A stretch of 64,000 nucleotides of DNA from Congeria kusceri (GCA_027627225.1 CM051029.1:23765851-23829850), one strand, 5' to 3'; shown: positions 24,552-36,555, counted from the first letter of the stretch. The notes: generated by a model not told the origin, from the letters alone. A program made the numbers and translations.

Positions 24552-27500
24552 CTGAAACAAATACAAAACAGAATACACAGTTTGCTATCGCGTCACAGAC
24601 ACATACCGGTATTGTAAGACGGTTCACTGGCAATTTTGTTGCATTTTCTCAACATACATGACAGTAAATTGGCAATATACAGTTTGGAAAATACTAAAAA
24701 TGATTTTAAGATCAAAATAGTCATTAAGCGAGCGAGACCTGGTATGAAGGTATTAATGTAATGGAGCTCCTCACAGGTACTTGTTTACTGTTACACATGT
24801 TAGTTCGTGACCGATGCGTACACAATGCATATTGTGCACAGTTAGTAAAAAAATGCGATACAATGCAAACAAATGCATACATACTGGATACATTAACAGT
24901 TTTATACTTACAAACACTGAATTTCCGACGGAAACGGAATGCGGCCAGGACAATAACTATAGCAATACCAGCCCCAAGAGTGCCACCAATTGCTTTACCT
25001 ACTATAGCCGAATTCTTTGAAACAAATTCTGATGTTAAAGAGTTAAACATAACATAACATTATAAATAGGCATGTGTCTGCATCATTACCATGTACTAAG
25101 CGTTCAAAAGCATTAATAAATGCTACATGCTAATACTTTAGTTTGTATGCTGCTTTGGTAAAATAATTTAATTATTTATAAATCGACGTTTCATTTTTGT
25201 CGTGCAAATGATCAAATATAAGATACAAAATACATTCAACACTCGTTTCCAACGTCGCTACTAATATGCCCGTTGTTTCATCCGATTTACCAAGTATATT
25301 TTAGGCATATATTGTTATTTCATACTTTGTTCTATGATTTAAATCAGTGAGATTATAAATATCTTAGAAAATTGGTTTGTCAACTTGTTGCAATTTCTCA
25401 TCATCCTTCTTTCTGTACCGAATCCAAGTTTCCATGTAAGTAGCATTGAACTGACATTTTTGGAACCATTAAACACACGCAGGTTTTTAGGCCTGTCTGA
25501 TGACGCTGCAAATATTGAAACAGCACACGAACTAAATAATATTTTGCGATATTCACTATAGACTCGTATTAAGAATATATATCTGGACCATTAAAACACC
25601 AACAACCACCTTTTTTGTTTCAATACAAAATCATGTAACGATTGCACATGCACACTATATATACTAAACATGTTTTAAAGGCTAATTTAGTCGCAAAATT
25701 ATTTACCACTGGCTATTAACGTGTATGTTTCCGATAAAATATCACCCAAGGAATTGGAAACGTTAACTCGGTATAATCCGAAGTCTTCGTCTTGTAAATA
25801 TAGAATTGTAAAATTTGTTAGTAGATGATCAAACGAAGATTTTGTATAAGACTTTTCGGAGTTTGACAGTTCTTTCCATGTTCTGTTTTTCCCAGACGTA
25901 ACCGGAAATGCTATAACACGCAATGCCATTGTGGCAGTCTCATTAGTTGCTCTTATTATATTTCGAATGTGTTGCACAAATGGTGAAATCCGTGGTGAAC
26001 CTGTACATACTAAAGATAAATGTAAAGGTAAATGTAAAATACGAATGTATGTATTGTCAACACGTGTAAATCATTATTACATTTTTAAATTTACAACAAA
26101 ATACATACATTGTATCAAAACCACGATGTGCTGTTCTTTTACGTCCCTATTGTGTTTATTTCTGGCGTGGCAAGTGTAATTACCCGTGTCGTATTCACAA
26201 GACGCGTTCTCTTTGCGCAATGGTCCTAGATGACTGTCGGTTGTTGTAACAGCATTCTCTCTTGACGTTCTTGTGTAACGATATAACGATTGTTATATTT
26301 GATCTAGGATCACTAATCACCATGCATATACATTGGCAATGGCATGCTTTGTTGGCTCACCACAACTGATGTTTTCTGTTCGAACCCACTTAAGTAGAAG
26401 GCTCTAATATCAGCCTCATCTGTAATAAGCAACGGAATAACCAATGTTGAAGGTTTGGCAAGATGACATTTGCGATAATAAACAAATATATACTGAATGT
26501 TGTTTACATTTTTTATATCGCCCCCTTAGTGCAAGAAGGTGCCATGTTACTTTTTATGTTTTCGAGAAAATCACATTTTATTGTTTCATTATGCTGAAAT
26601 AAAAGCTATAATAGTAAAACTTTAGAATGCAAGTAAGCTTCTGAAAGAAGTATGTACTGAATAACTTCATTAATTAAGTTTTATGGTACTTTTTAGCACT
26701 CAAGAAATTATAAAACGATCAGTGGAAAAAGGTACCATGTGACACATGGCACCTTTTGACCATCACCATTTTTCAACAAATTATAATAATTTCAGTGGAA
26801 AAAGGTACCATAAGACATATAGCACGTTTTTACCCTCAAAATTCTGGTATTTTGATCAATGCAAAAGGTACCATTTGTCATTTGGTACCTTTCTGCACAA
26901 TAAAAACATTTCTTGCCGACAGCAAGAAGGTGCCATTTGTCATGTTTAACTTTTTTACTCTGAATAAATTTTCAAAACTAGACAGTATACATTGTGTCAT
27001 TTTACAACATGGCAAATTTTGTCTCATTGTTTTGTACACATGGTACTGTTTATTCCAGAAAAAACACATATGATCATGCTGATATTTTTTTATTTAACAC
27101 GTAAAGGTCATCCCTAGACAACTGACATGACTTGCAAACACCATGCACAAGAAAATCACTTCTTTAAGACTGTATACTTGACATTCTGACGATGTTTTAT
27201 TTAAGTTTTACTTATTTAACTATTTCATAGTTTTCCTGTCAGCTCATCACTGTTTCAGAAACGGTGTGTCTGTTCACTTAAGATCAGTAACATTGTCCTC
27301 TGATTCCATCGGCACATTATCATTTTGCTTTGCGTGGGCTTTACATTCAGCCAGTTAAACCGGTGACCATTTTGAAATGTTTCAGGTTAACACAATTACT
27401 TTTCATAAAATTCTTCAAGTCTATAATGTGAATGAATTTCATTGGTATGCCAAATACAGCTGTTTTTTCTGGCTATATCCATGTTGAGATTTCAGAGGAC

Positions 27501-30500
27501 CTTCGTTTGCCCTGAGTGTAATCCCATACATGAAAGAATACGTGCTTGTCTCCTAATGAGTAAATTGTAAAAATTTCGCTGCCCACCTTTCTTGAATAGA
27601 ACAAGAAATCAATGAACACAGAGTCATTAGCACTGCTTGTAAGTCTAATGTTGCAACCCATGCACCTTTTTCTGGTTGTGCTGGCTTCTGTGAGGGCGGA
27701 ATTAGAAATATTCCCAGTGTTTTGCGCAGAAATAGCCTCAGTAATAGCTATTTTTGTCCCATCTGCTGTGATGTCTTATTTTGTCCCATGGTACCTTTTT
27801 TGAGTTCTTGCGTAGGTGTGGCGATAGTGTTTTTGAGACGCTGCCATGTTCTTCATTAATCCCTTTATGCATTGCATCAGCCACAGCATGCGTGGTAGTT
27901 TCGCTCTAACTTAATTATGTGGTGGATTTGTTTTAAGTGTTATCATAATTGATTGACTCAGCCAGTTAAATCTTTATAACAGACCATTCTATTTCCTGCA
28001 ATTAAATAAATACAGGGGACAATATTACTTACTTGCGTAACTGTAAAATCTTAATTTTATATTCATGTATGTAGTTGATATTGCTTAAAATCAGTAATCG
28101 TCTAATTATGTATTAAAATTGAAATTATACCTTTATTAAAGGCAAATTTAATTAAACAAACAACCATAAATGTAACTGAATATTTTGTCTGCATTAATAT
28201 TTACTGAAATTCACAATCAGTGTCACATTTGAATAAATGTTGCATTTCAATTCTCTTGAAAACAATAATTTTAATGATGCCAATAATTATAAATAAGAAA
28301 AAACAATACTTACAGCTTATTGTTTCTCCATGATTTGAAATATTCATAAAATATTAACCGACCATCACCATGTGTTAATCCTGCTAGTGAATGCTACAAT
28401 CCAAATCCTTAGAAAGAATTCAACATCTCTCTGTTTTATCAATACACAAAAACACCGTGTTAATTGGCCCATTATAAACAAGATAACAAACAATATTAGT
28501 ATGCTAAGCACTGAGAAACTGGACACCTTGTTATCAGTCCTTTAGGCACCTGGGATGTGTATTCACTGCCGATGATTAGTTCAAAGATACCATATAAACA
28601 TTTTCTTATATTATGATTCATTCAAATAAAAAGTGTTACTGTAATAAGAGCAAAAGGTGCTATTTGCTGCAAAGTTCTGTATCATCAGTACAAAGAAAAA
28701 CCATAAACAGTTGATGCAAAAAGGAGCCGTATGTCAAATGGTACCTTTTTTCACAAAGATTATTATGGTTTATCACTTGGTACCTTTTTGTTTTGTTAAA
28801 TTTTGTTAAAAAAATCAATATTCAATTTTGATTTTTTGGAAGAACAAAGATCTCATATTATTGTATCAAAATAAGTAAAAAAATCAATTTTGGTAAAAAT
28901 GTCAGTTGGCACCTATTTGCACTAAGGGTCGAATTTATAGTGTGACATTAAAACGATACTAGTAAACTAGAGTGTATCTTACATTGATATATTGAATCGT
29001 AACTGACATTGAAAAATAGTGCTATTAATAAGCGCACACCAAAAGTGGCAATGCCTCTGCCCAAAAGCATTGGACATGAAGGCCCACACACAATGTTCAA
29101 CTAGTCAAAATAGAAACGACAGTGACACCGTCAACGGTCATGCCATTCCAATCCATGACCCAATAACTGTGTTATGGAAAACACGATCAGAAAAAAATGT
29201 TCATAATACTATGAGACGCAACATACCAACAGATGTATGTTTATTTCCAAAAGCTCAAACGACACGTTGCAATTAATTTCGTGACCGATGATTGGGAAAC
29301 ACACACAAAGTCACCGGTAAACATGTCCTCTAAAAATCTCTATGAACACATAACTTACATTGGACATCTACATGAAAATTTTTTCTGCTGTATCCTGTAA
29401 CAGTATTGCATCCCGTAGGAACCATGGTATTGGATGCCTCACATATGGAAACCCCTTCCTGAGACCCTTGGATGTTCGCAATCACCATGCTTTGACCGAT
29501 ATGTGTTGTACCGCCCACTCGTGACCATTTAAATTCAGTTTCTGGTGGATTTCCATTATTCCCAAAGCATGTTAAATTTAAGTCATCGTACAACAGGATG
29601 GTAACATTTGACAGTTCTTCGATAACTTGTGGTTCTAAACAGATATAAAGTCAATATTTAGGCCTTCATACAATTGTATGTTTGATCAAACAAAATAGGT
29701 TATATACATTACACATGTTAATATAGTTGTTTATTGCTTATTATTGTAAACGTTTAACACTTAATTGTGGGGTATGCACTAAGCAACTACAAAAATAACA
29801 CTTAATAAAGATTATAGTAACATATAATATACCATGTTTTCAAAGGCGTACACAATAACACAATTCAAAATTCCATCAAATGAATAATAACTTACGTGCA
29901 TAAACCAACCTAAAATGCTTGAATTAAACTCCGTTGATGAACTGCAGCCAGGTTTGCCGTCAAAAGTTGTTTGCATTTTTTTCATCGCAGTGCATACATA
30001 TTTTCCTTTGTGGTCTCTGGAAACGTTTGCTATGTGCAGTATGTTACTAACAAACTTTACCAGCAGCAGTCTTTCAAGTGTATTTGGATTCCGGACGACT
30101 GTGTGACACGAATGTCAATTTTATAGTTTGGTTCACTAGGATGTTCAGTTGCTCGCACTGAACCGTTGGTTTGGATGGTGGAACTAGAAAATGGGAGATA
30201 ATCTTTGAATCATGATGCATTTAAATATTACTTTGTAATTATGATTGGTATGCAGTCTAACATATACTTACAGAGAACATCTATTGTAATATAATTATAG
30301 TTGCTTCCGAATTCCTCTGCATAACCCGTATGTGTCATTTTATTGCTTACATTACAAGTTACATTAACGGTTCGCTCTGCCGTGGTAGAAAATGTAAGTT
30401 GAGGTGGGGTTGGACGTGGTCTTGCACGTAAGATTAAATACCGTTCCCTTGATAACAAGTAGTGTTTTATTTTCCATAAGTGTGTGTGGTGCGCTGTAGT

Positions 30501-33059
30501 AGATGTCGGGTACCTCAGGAGGATCTATGGAAACACAGTTTTTGAATCTAATTGTACACAGATAGTTCCAAGTTGGGGTGAAGCCAAACATGAATTCATT
30601 ATAAATATTACCACTACGCATTGTACGAGATATATAATTAATAGACCTATATAGTGTTATAAATGTTTATAAATAAATTATTTAAATTAAATTAAATTTA
30701 TTTTAAGTTCATATAAGTTTTAGTATTCCCAAGTTTCACGTTAATTAGATAACACATTCAGCATTATGTTTCAGTTAAGTAACATAGAATACTAGGTTAG
30801 TTTTGAATAAAGATAAGTTTATTAAGCGATGCTTAGAAAACCTGAACCACGATCCTTGGCGAGGTGTTCACGTTTTCGTGCCGAGCAAATAAACTTGTCT
30901 TTATTCAACAGTTACCTAGTTTTCTATGTGTCACATCATGTTATGTCTTTATTTTGAAAATAAACAACAACAACAAAAAACACACGAAATATTACGAAAA
31001 ACATAAAATGACGTCACAAAAATAAACAAGATGACGTCATTATACTGCGCGTGTTTGCTGTATCCCATTAAGTGAATAAAGCTCAGTTTATTCCAAGGGA
31101 AGTTATTTCGTCAATGCACACCTGATAAAGGGATAAAATATATAGTATACCGTAACACGTATGCAATACTTACACTGGAAATTAACATACGGTTGTTGTT
31201 TCAAATAACTCGTGACATTACTACCCACAGACGGCTGCATGTTGTTATAAATGTTCAATGTCAAAGGGTACTTTGATTAAAGTCGTTGAAAGTTAAACGC
31301 CTTCCCAGTTTCAATTGATTATTAAATGTCCATTTGTACATCTCATCTTCAGCTGGCGGTTCACTGTCCGACTCACAGCTAATGTTAAGCTTGTTGGCTT
31401 GGGTAACATTGATTGGGTATTTCAAATCGCCAGTCCACACACCAACGTGACATGAAGGAATTTCGGATGAATCTGAACATAATTATCATCATATAGAAGG
31501 CATGCATTTTATATTGTAGCAAATAACTAACATAACCGATGAACTATATAATTTCATAACAAATAGCGCATAATGTGTCTTGTATGTTTATCTTAGTAAG
31601 CCTTGTAGCTCGTGTTACACATGAAGGACATTAAAGCCGCAGCCCATATAATATAATTCGATACATCTTAAATTGGCATTAGTTCTAATGAAAGTTAATT
31701 GCAATTGAAGTAGTTCCATGCCAACCGACCTCATGGACTGCGTTGCATGAGCACACACTGTTCTGTTTCTCGCCAGCGATCCGCATGACATTGTTATATG
31801 ATGTTTTATTGGCCTGCCAAGAGTTGTGATGCCCACGTTAAACGTGCAGGTGGATGCCGCCATAAATAGAATATGAGAGTTGCTGAGTTATGGACGGATT
31901 TATTATCATTATTATGTAATATGCGTTGCCAATGTCAAATCCATGTATTATAGACCCTCGATCTGGTGAATCTGCAACGAAGTTTAAATTATCTTGATTA
32001 AACTATTGCAATCGTTTAACATTTATGTCCATCAACGAATATATGATAGGAATATAAAAACGATTACATAGCTTTAATATAAAAACACACTTTGCATAAA
32101 ACGGACTTCATAGAAATTATAGTTAGAATTTTTAAATTATTTGTTTCAAAGGTTAAATCCATTATGTTGATCGGTGCAGATATAGTTTGGCATTGAATAG
32201 TTAAGGGTCATTGAAAAGCTACATTCACGATAATGTAGTCTATATTTGGGTATACATTATTCTGCAAATACTGTCATGATTATAGGAGAGTGCTGTAGAG
32301 TACCTTTGCGATTTGAATACCAGACCACCCGAATGTATTAAATGTTGTGCTAAATGAATGAACATGAAATGCGATACTTGTAATTGTTTTTAATCACAAA
32401 TTACTCCAGAAATCACATTTAGTTTAAATCATACCATTTTGCAATTTTAGCTAATAGACAAGCATTCGTTCAGTAAACAATCGTCGCTAGCGAGTATTAT
32501 CGAGAATATATGACATGTTGATGTAAATCTGAAATAATTTACTTGTTGCGGTTATACATGTAGTAGACTCCCGATCATTTGCGGTTATCAGATATGTGTG
32601 CGTTTTAACATTGGCTACATTTATGGTGAGACATAAAATGACATAAACGGATTTCGTTAACTTACAACGGATGTCCAGAGTGTTTGATTCAGAAAATATC
32701 CACCGGTGAGGAACGTCTATATAATTATTTGCAGCACAGCACAGGAGGTACTTGTCGAACGTAACATTTAGTTCTAGAGTTAAAGCAGAAGTTACAATGT
32801 CAGTGTCCACATTATTTATTACACTGGTTGATGTCTTTCCGATTAGTTCTGGAGAAAACTCGTCGCATATTGTCGCTGATAATCGCCACGTTATATTTGG
32901 TGTTCCCTTTGCTGAACATGTCACTTTGGCGGAAACATTTTCCTGAAGAACTATATGCGTGGTGTCGGAAATTTGGCCTAAACTAACATAGTGCAAGCTA
33001 ACAAGAACGGAAACAGCTACATATGTTATATGGACAGAAAACCAGAGATGGGTTGGCAC
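23529..33059 (-). CDS. Ig-superfamily type I membrane receptor gene, partly decayed
   Basis: Exons read on the minus strand: 33059-32666 (signal peptide, Ig1), 31472-31174, 30524-30272, 30183-29896, 29634-29359, 26419-26109 and 26000-25707 (Ig cassettes), 25028-24912 (transmembrane), 24551-24521, 24338-24292 and 23770-23529 (cytoplasmic tail, TGA). Every extracellular exon is bounded by phase-1 splice sites, most ending T|GTAAGT so that the linker Tyr (or similar) is completed by the next exon. Exons 2, 3, 4 and 6 carry frameshifts or stops, and exon 5 makes TAA at its junction with an exon ending in T. Skipping exons 2-6 joins exon 1 to exon 7 in frame and gives an open reading frame of about 374 residues: signal peptide, two Ig domains, TM, tail. 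So the gene is either a recent pseudogene or a receptor shortened by exon loss. The ligand is unknown. Confidence 0.7.
24912..25028 (-). CDS. Receptor transmembrane exon
   Basis: A 117-bp phase 1-1 exon. After EFVSKNSAIVGKA comes the hydrophobic, Gly-rich helix IGGTLGAGIAIVIVLAAF, stopped by the basic anchor RFRRKF. The basic side faces the tail, giving a type I orientation. Gly-rich spacing (GGxxGxG) could favour helix packing. Confidence 0.85.
25707..26000 (-). CDS. Receptor exon 7: membrane-proximal Ig-like domain
   Basis: It opens after TATGTACAG with [C]SPRISPFVQHIRNII and is 98 codons, phase 1-1, with no stops. LQDEDFGLYRVNVSNSLG is a DxGxY F-strand in which the usual Cys is Arg/Val, and the B-strand Cys is also absent, so this domain lacks the canonical disulfide. 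It ends at GTG|GTAAAT and joins the transmembrane exon in frame. Confidence 0.8.
26109..26419 (-). pseudogene. Receptor exon 6: Ig cassette with frameshifts
   Basis: Three frames share the domain: DEADIRAFYLSGFEQKTSVV (A-B strands), then ISDPRSNITIVISLHK, then YDTGNYTCHARNKH (the DxGxYxC F strand). The 311-bp length is not a multiple of three. The donor AAT|GTATGT is intact. Decayed, no longer able to encode a domain. Confidence 0.6.
26523..28928. mobile_element. 2.4-kb TIR DNA transposon in an intron of the Ig receptor
   Basis: The left end CCCTTAGTGCAAGAAGGTGC and the right end (reversed) CCCTTAGTGCAAATAGGTGC match over 22 bp with two differences. Subterminal DNA is packed with palindromic words AAAGGTACCAT/ATGGTACCTTT (about 26729, 26797, 26863-26891, 28728-28752, 28766). 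TCG occurs beside both ends (26518 and 28929), a possible 3-bp target duplication offset by two C. A transposase remnant lies on the minus strand. No family is assigned. Confidence 0.7.
27473..27790 (-). pseudogene. Transposase-like remnant inside the TIR element
   Basis: Two frames overlap. One reads WVATLDLQAVLMT, and the next reads DFLFYSRKVGSEIFTIYSLG then HVFFHVWDYTQGKRRSSEIS. The order DLQ-V, then FYxRKxxxxxFTIYxL, then WDxTQGKRGSxEI is what I recall from a widespread, poorly named DDE-like transposase family of invertebrates. A stop and at least one frameshift prove decay. Family assignment is from memory of the pattern and needs a search. Confidence 0.5.
29359..29634 (-). CDS. Receptor exon 5: Ig cassette, internally open
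   Basis: The exon reads PQVIEELSNVTILLYDDLNL, then TCFGNNGNPPETEFKWSRVG (B-strand Cys, C-strand Trp), then GVSICEASN (F strand) and ends FHVDVQ plus T at T|GTAAGT. It is 276 bp, phase 1-1 and free of stops. The first two bases after the acceptor are AA, so joining to any upstream exon that ends in T makes TAA. Other cassettes start AT, which gives the linker Tyr. Only a partner ending in G or C avoids this. Confidence 0.75.
29896..30183 (-). pseudogene. Receptor exon 4: Ig cassette with nonsense codon and two shifts
   Basis: It starts PPSKPTVQCEQLNILVNQ and reaches RPESKYT then TGA, exactly where the core Trp should be. The second half, ILHIANVSRDHKGKYVCTAM, carries the DxGxYxC motif but in another frame. 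The total length is still a multiple of three, so compensating indels are likely. Splice sites (TTCTAG and CAC|GTAAGT) remain usable. Confidence 0.65.
30272..30524 (-). pseudogene. Receptor exon 3: Ig cassette, shortened and frameshifted
   Basis: It starts [Y]PPEVPDIYYSAPHTL, the usual interdomain linker, and reaches TVFNLTCKTTSNPTSTY, the Ig B-C region. The F-G end, TERTVNVTCNVSNKM-like, is in a different frame. At 253 bp it is short for a cassette and not a multiple of three, so roughly 30-40 bp around the C-E strands appear deleted. The donor CTCT|GTAAGT is intact. Confidence 0.7.
30783..31140. mobile_element. Foldback MITE, family 1, copy 1
   Basis: It begins ATACTAGGTTAGTTTTGAAT, folds back on itself around CTTGGCGAGGTGTTC to CTAGTTTTCTATGTG near 30930, and continues with TGACGTCA-flanked AT DNA to GGGATAAAATA. 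Near-identical order is seen at 61513-61860, and an internally deleted form at 41505-41642. It lies between receptor exons 2 and 3. Confidence 0.75.
31174..31472 (-). pseudogene. Receptor exon 2: Ig cassette with frameshift
   Basis: After TTCAG the frame reads SSEIPSCHVGVWTGDLKYPI and NKLNISCESDSEPPAEDEMYKW, a clear Ig B-C strand region. It hits TGA after FNDFNQSTL. The other half, KYPLTLNIYNNMQPSVGSNV, continues in another frame to a CAGT|GTAAGT donor. The 299-bp length is one base short of a multiple of three, consistent with a single-base deletion near 31265. Confidence 0.7.
32666..33059 (-). CDS. Receptor exon 1: signal peptide and first Ig domain
   Basis: Met at 33059 opens a leader with a hydrophobic core (THLWFSVHITYVAVSVLVSL), followed by an Ig domain. 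VSAKVTCSAKGTPNITW gives the B-strand Cys and C-strand Trp, and TLELNVTFDKYLLCCAANNY gives the F-strand region with two adjacent Cys. The exon ends LDIR plus T at T|GTAAGT, phase 1. Several N-glycosylation sites are present. It is fully open and shows no lesion. Confidence 0.8.
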
Positions 33060-33534
33060 TATTCAAAATAAAAACTGCTCCCCACCACAAGGATTTCCTG
33101 AAATTGATCCTGCGTTATATAGAGCTACATGTGACAAAGCTTTCAACATACTAAATTTATTTGATGTATCATTTTGACTTTAAATACATTTATTGTTATG
33201 CATTATTTGACACCATAATCGATTATGTGTTTATATTTCTTGTACGTATTTTAATTCGTGGTGTAACATGGTTTCGCATGCTTCTGGATTCATATCAGAA
33301 ATAAGGTCCGTCACTTTTTGTTGACACTTAAATGAATACACAAAACTATATTTGGGAACATTTATTCAATACTTAAAGAGACATGTTCACAGATTTGTGT
33401 ATTTCTTGAAATATGCCAGTAAACGTCTTAACTTGACAAATAAAAAGCATCAAGCATGTAATATAACAAGTAAAGAATAAAAAAGAAAAACATACTGTCA
33501 CTTTATACGTTCACATGTTGTTGTTTTTTTTCAG

Positions 33535-33662
33535 TCGTTTGCTTGGTTACGGTGAGCTGTCACACGGTGGATCTGGGCGGTGGACCGGACCCTGTAGCCT
33601 ATAATGACTTCTACACGGTGCCGGATTATAGTACTGTAAAATCACTTAGATCGTACAGCTAA
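33535..33662 (+). CDS. Candidate terminal exon, unknown protein
   Basis: A polypyrimidine tract and TTTCAG precede a GC-richer open block of 42 codons ending in TAA. It reads VCLVTVSCHTVDLGGGPDPV then AYNDFYTVPDYSTV. Composition differs from its flanks and it has two tyrosine motifs (YTVPDY). No upstream partner exon was identified on the plus strand and no family is recognised. It could be a captured fragment in a repeat rather than a host exon. Confidence 0.3.
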
Positions 33663-34061
33663 TTCGCTCAGTCTTAAATTCGTTAGTAAAGGACCCATCA
33701 TGAAATAAACTTTTATAAAATGGTAACAGTTTGTACAAAGACACACATTCATAAAATGCTCAATATTAGCAAAATACATTGACAAGTATTAATGCTCTTT
33801 GAATGTTGCGGTGCTTAACATCGGAAACGTATCAATAAATTAAAGTTATAAATGTATCTAAAATGACTTCTGCAATTCTGAAACAACTAACATTCGTCGA
33901 ATGAGGTTTAGTAGTGTTTTTTTTTAAAGATATTTTGTATATAAAACGTGCGGAAATACATCCAAATAAGTAATTCAAATAACACTGTATATTTAAATGC
34001 ATTATTCCTTTACTATTGTTATGAATCGAAGCATTATGTACCTGTTGTTTCTGTGTTTCAG

Positions 34062-34143
34062 GACAATTTTGGCGGTTTCCACGTCCCCCAATGGGGCCTT
34101 CCGTGGTAGCAAACGGCGTCTCTATCTAATACGTGGTTGTGAG
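34062..34143 (+). other. Exon-like block with good splice sites
   Basis: Preceded by TTCTGTGTTTCAG and followed by GAG|GTAAGC, 82 bp, GC-richer than the flanks. Two frames are partly open: DNFGGFHVPQWGLPW then stop, and a fully open one with FRGSKRRLYLIRGCE. Whether it joins the 33535 block is unclear, because that block ends in a stop. Confidence 0.2.
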
Positions 34144-35429
34144 GTAAGCCACAACAACAGTTACAACAAAAACACATAGATTATTCAACATTACCAGTAC
34201 TTACTACGGTCCATCCAGTAAAACATTACGTACCTAGAGCCATGGTGTGAGTTGTGTCGCTTTCTAAGCTGTGTTGACATTAATATTCTTCGTTCGGACG
34301 TATGACCATACTACTACTAAGTTCAAACACATCAACATAGGAAACTGACTCCTTTATGTTTGTGTAATTCCACTGTTAACTCCCAATAGCATGTACAGTT
34401 TGTATTTGAACTTTAGACATTGCAGAGTTAAACTTCGTGCCTTTCCGACTTTATCGAATTGTACATCAAGTATTGCCGAGTTGAGCTTACCGTATGGAAC
34501 TTCAAGGCTTACCGTACTTCAAGAACACCAAAATTAACTGCAAGTATTACTGAGGTGAACTTGTGGCACTAGAGGATTGAACTTCACTACTAACTTAAAG
34601 GTAGTTTTGACACGAAATTCACTACTAAGCTAGTTTGTCCATAACGTTTAATATGCGCATCATTTTGTGTGGCCGGCTCAAGCTGCCGATCTGATCTAGC
34701 CCAGTGAAACGATCAGGGTTCGTCATTTAGTCTGGATGATCTACCACTCTCGGATCGTTTCGGCTTGAAATACAAAAAATACATTTCCAAACATTTGAGA
34801 AGGGATCCTGTAGCCGGGTGCTGAATCAAATTGTGTATACAGTGCATCGATCTACTATCATGACAGTGGTAGGCTAGTGTGCCTAATACAGGTGGCCTTA
34901 TGTTCCTGTCAGTATTGTCTCAAAAGTAAGTGTCAAAGTCGTTTAAAGAATAAATCCGTTTATGAAAACGGTAAGGAGTGTGGATGCATGTGAATTAAAT
35001 TTGATTTGATAACACGCATCTAGCATCATTACCCTAGGTATTTTGACAACAAACTATCATAGAAAAATATTATTTTTATTCTAACACAATCTTAATCATA
35101 ATTCGTGTGCATTTTTAAAGATCACGTATGAGAACTATATTTATCTATACTCCGCCCATCTTTCCGATAAGTACATCCACACATTTCGTTTCGGTGACGT
35201 CAATACATGAAATTAATTCAATATGACGTCTGCTTCAATGAAAAACATCAAAGAAACAATGTGACATCACCTTTATTGTAAAATTACAATATGGAATAAA
35301 ATATTCGATTTTATTGCGCTACATAATGCAGAAATGATTTATTTATATCGATATTGCTATCGCGCGTAAAAACACGTGCATTTTCATTGGAAAACAATTA
35401 CATTCAATTTCATCCAATTAGGTGGAACG

Positions 35430-35500
35430 TATGTATAAATCGTTTAGGATATGTTCACGTTCATTGTAAGTTACAATGGACGTCAAAATATCCTAAACGA
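35430..35500. repeat. Long hairpin (foldback)
   Basis: Arms of about 28 bp pair with few mismatches (TCGTTTAGGATAT..ACGT..CATTGTAA against its complement) around a loop of a few bases. Likely a minimal MITE. Confidence 0.75.
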
Positions 35501-36555
35501 CAAATTCAATACAAAACACAATGGCAAAAAAATGTAACAACCTTTTCTTTTTGAATGCTAATTAATGATTATTGAAAGCTGAATACCATTTTCAAAATGT
35601 GTTGACAGTAGAAATACTGTTACTCCTATTTATTTAATGAGCATACAAAGGCTTTGTCTAACATGTGGAAACGATGTGCAAATACTGGGAAGGACTGGGA
35701 CCTACTATTGAAGAAATGCAAGTAAACAAAACGGTAAAAAAGACAAACATACTTTGTTTCCATATAACGCGTCATGAATAGCGCATGCAGACATAAAGAC
35801 AAAATATGTACATGTACGTATAAAAAAAACTCGTAACTATATTTACAAATTTTACACAACAGTTAATATATAATAAAATTATAATATAGCTTAATAATAA
35901 ATAATTGATGATATATGTATGATATATTACAGTTTTGATTACACGTACACCAACATTCCAGCAACCTAGAACGTTTGTAGTTTGTATAATTAAAAATGAA
36001 AGAAAATACTCAATACATTCAAGTACAAAAACATTCAAGCATACACCACAAATAAGACAGTTTGAAGTTTGTATAATGCCAAGTTAAATAAAACAGATTA
36101 GTTCAACATTCAAGCATACAATATCCACAAGCAACCGCCGTACCGTGGACATCCGTAATCAAACAACCTGGCTCAGAATAAATGCGCGTAATAGTCCATG
36201 CAAACCAACGTTGAGGAGTTATGTTGTGTATTCGCACTAGCTGGAAAGTAATACATATCGTTGCTTGTACATAAAACGTAGTACACACGCCTTTTTCAAA
36301 GTATAAAATCGTCAATGTAAACATCGGCCTTTTTAAACAACAGAAAACACATAATAAAATTTAACACAAATATAATTAAGCGACAACGACGCTGTAAGAG
36401 TGGAATTATTTTTCAAACACAACAGTGATCGCCAATTTTGTATTCATAATGACGTCATATTACACAAAACTTGAGACGCTTTAGCATACATCGCGCATTT
36501 TTTTTAATTTATCGTTCAAAAGCATGAAAAAAGGAAAATGTGTTTAAAACAGTGT

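Noticed and set aside
31615..31863. 82-codon minus-strand frame between receptor exons 1 and 2
   Set aside because: Considered as another Ig cassette; it has Cys residues and an LQLTFIRTNANLRC end, but no Trp core, no clean phase-1 borders and no linker, so it is left out.
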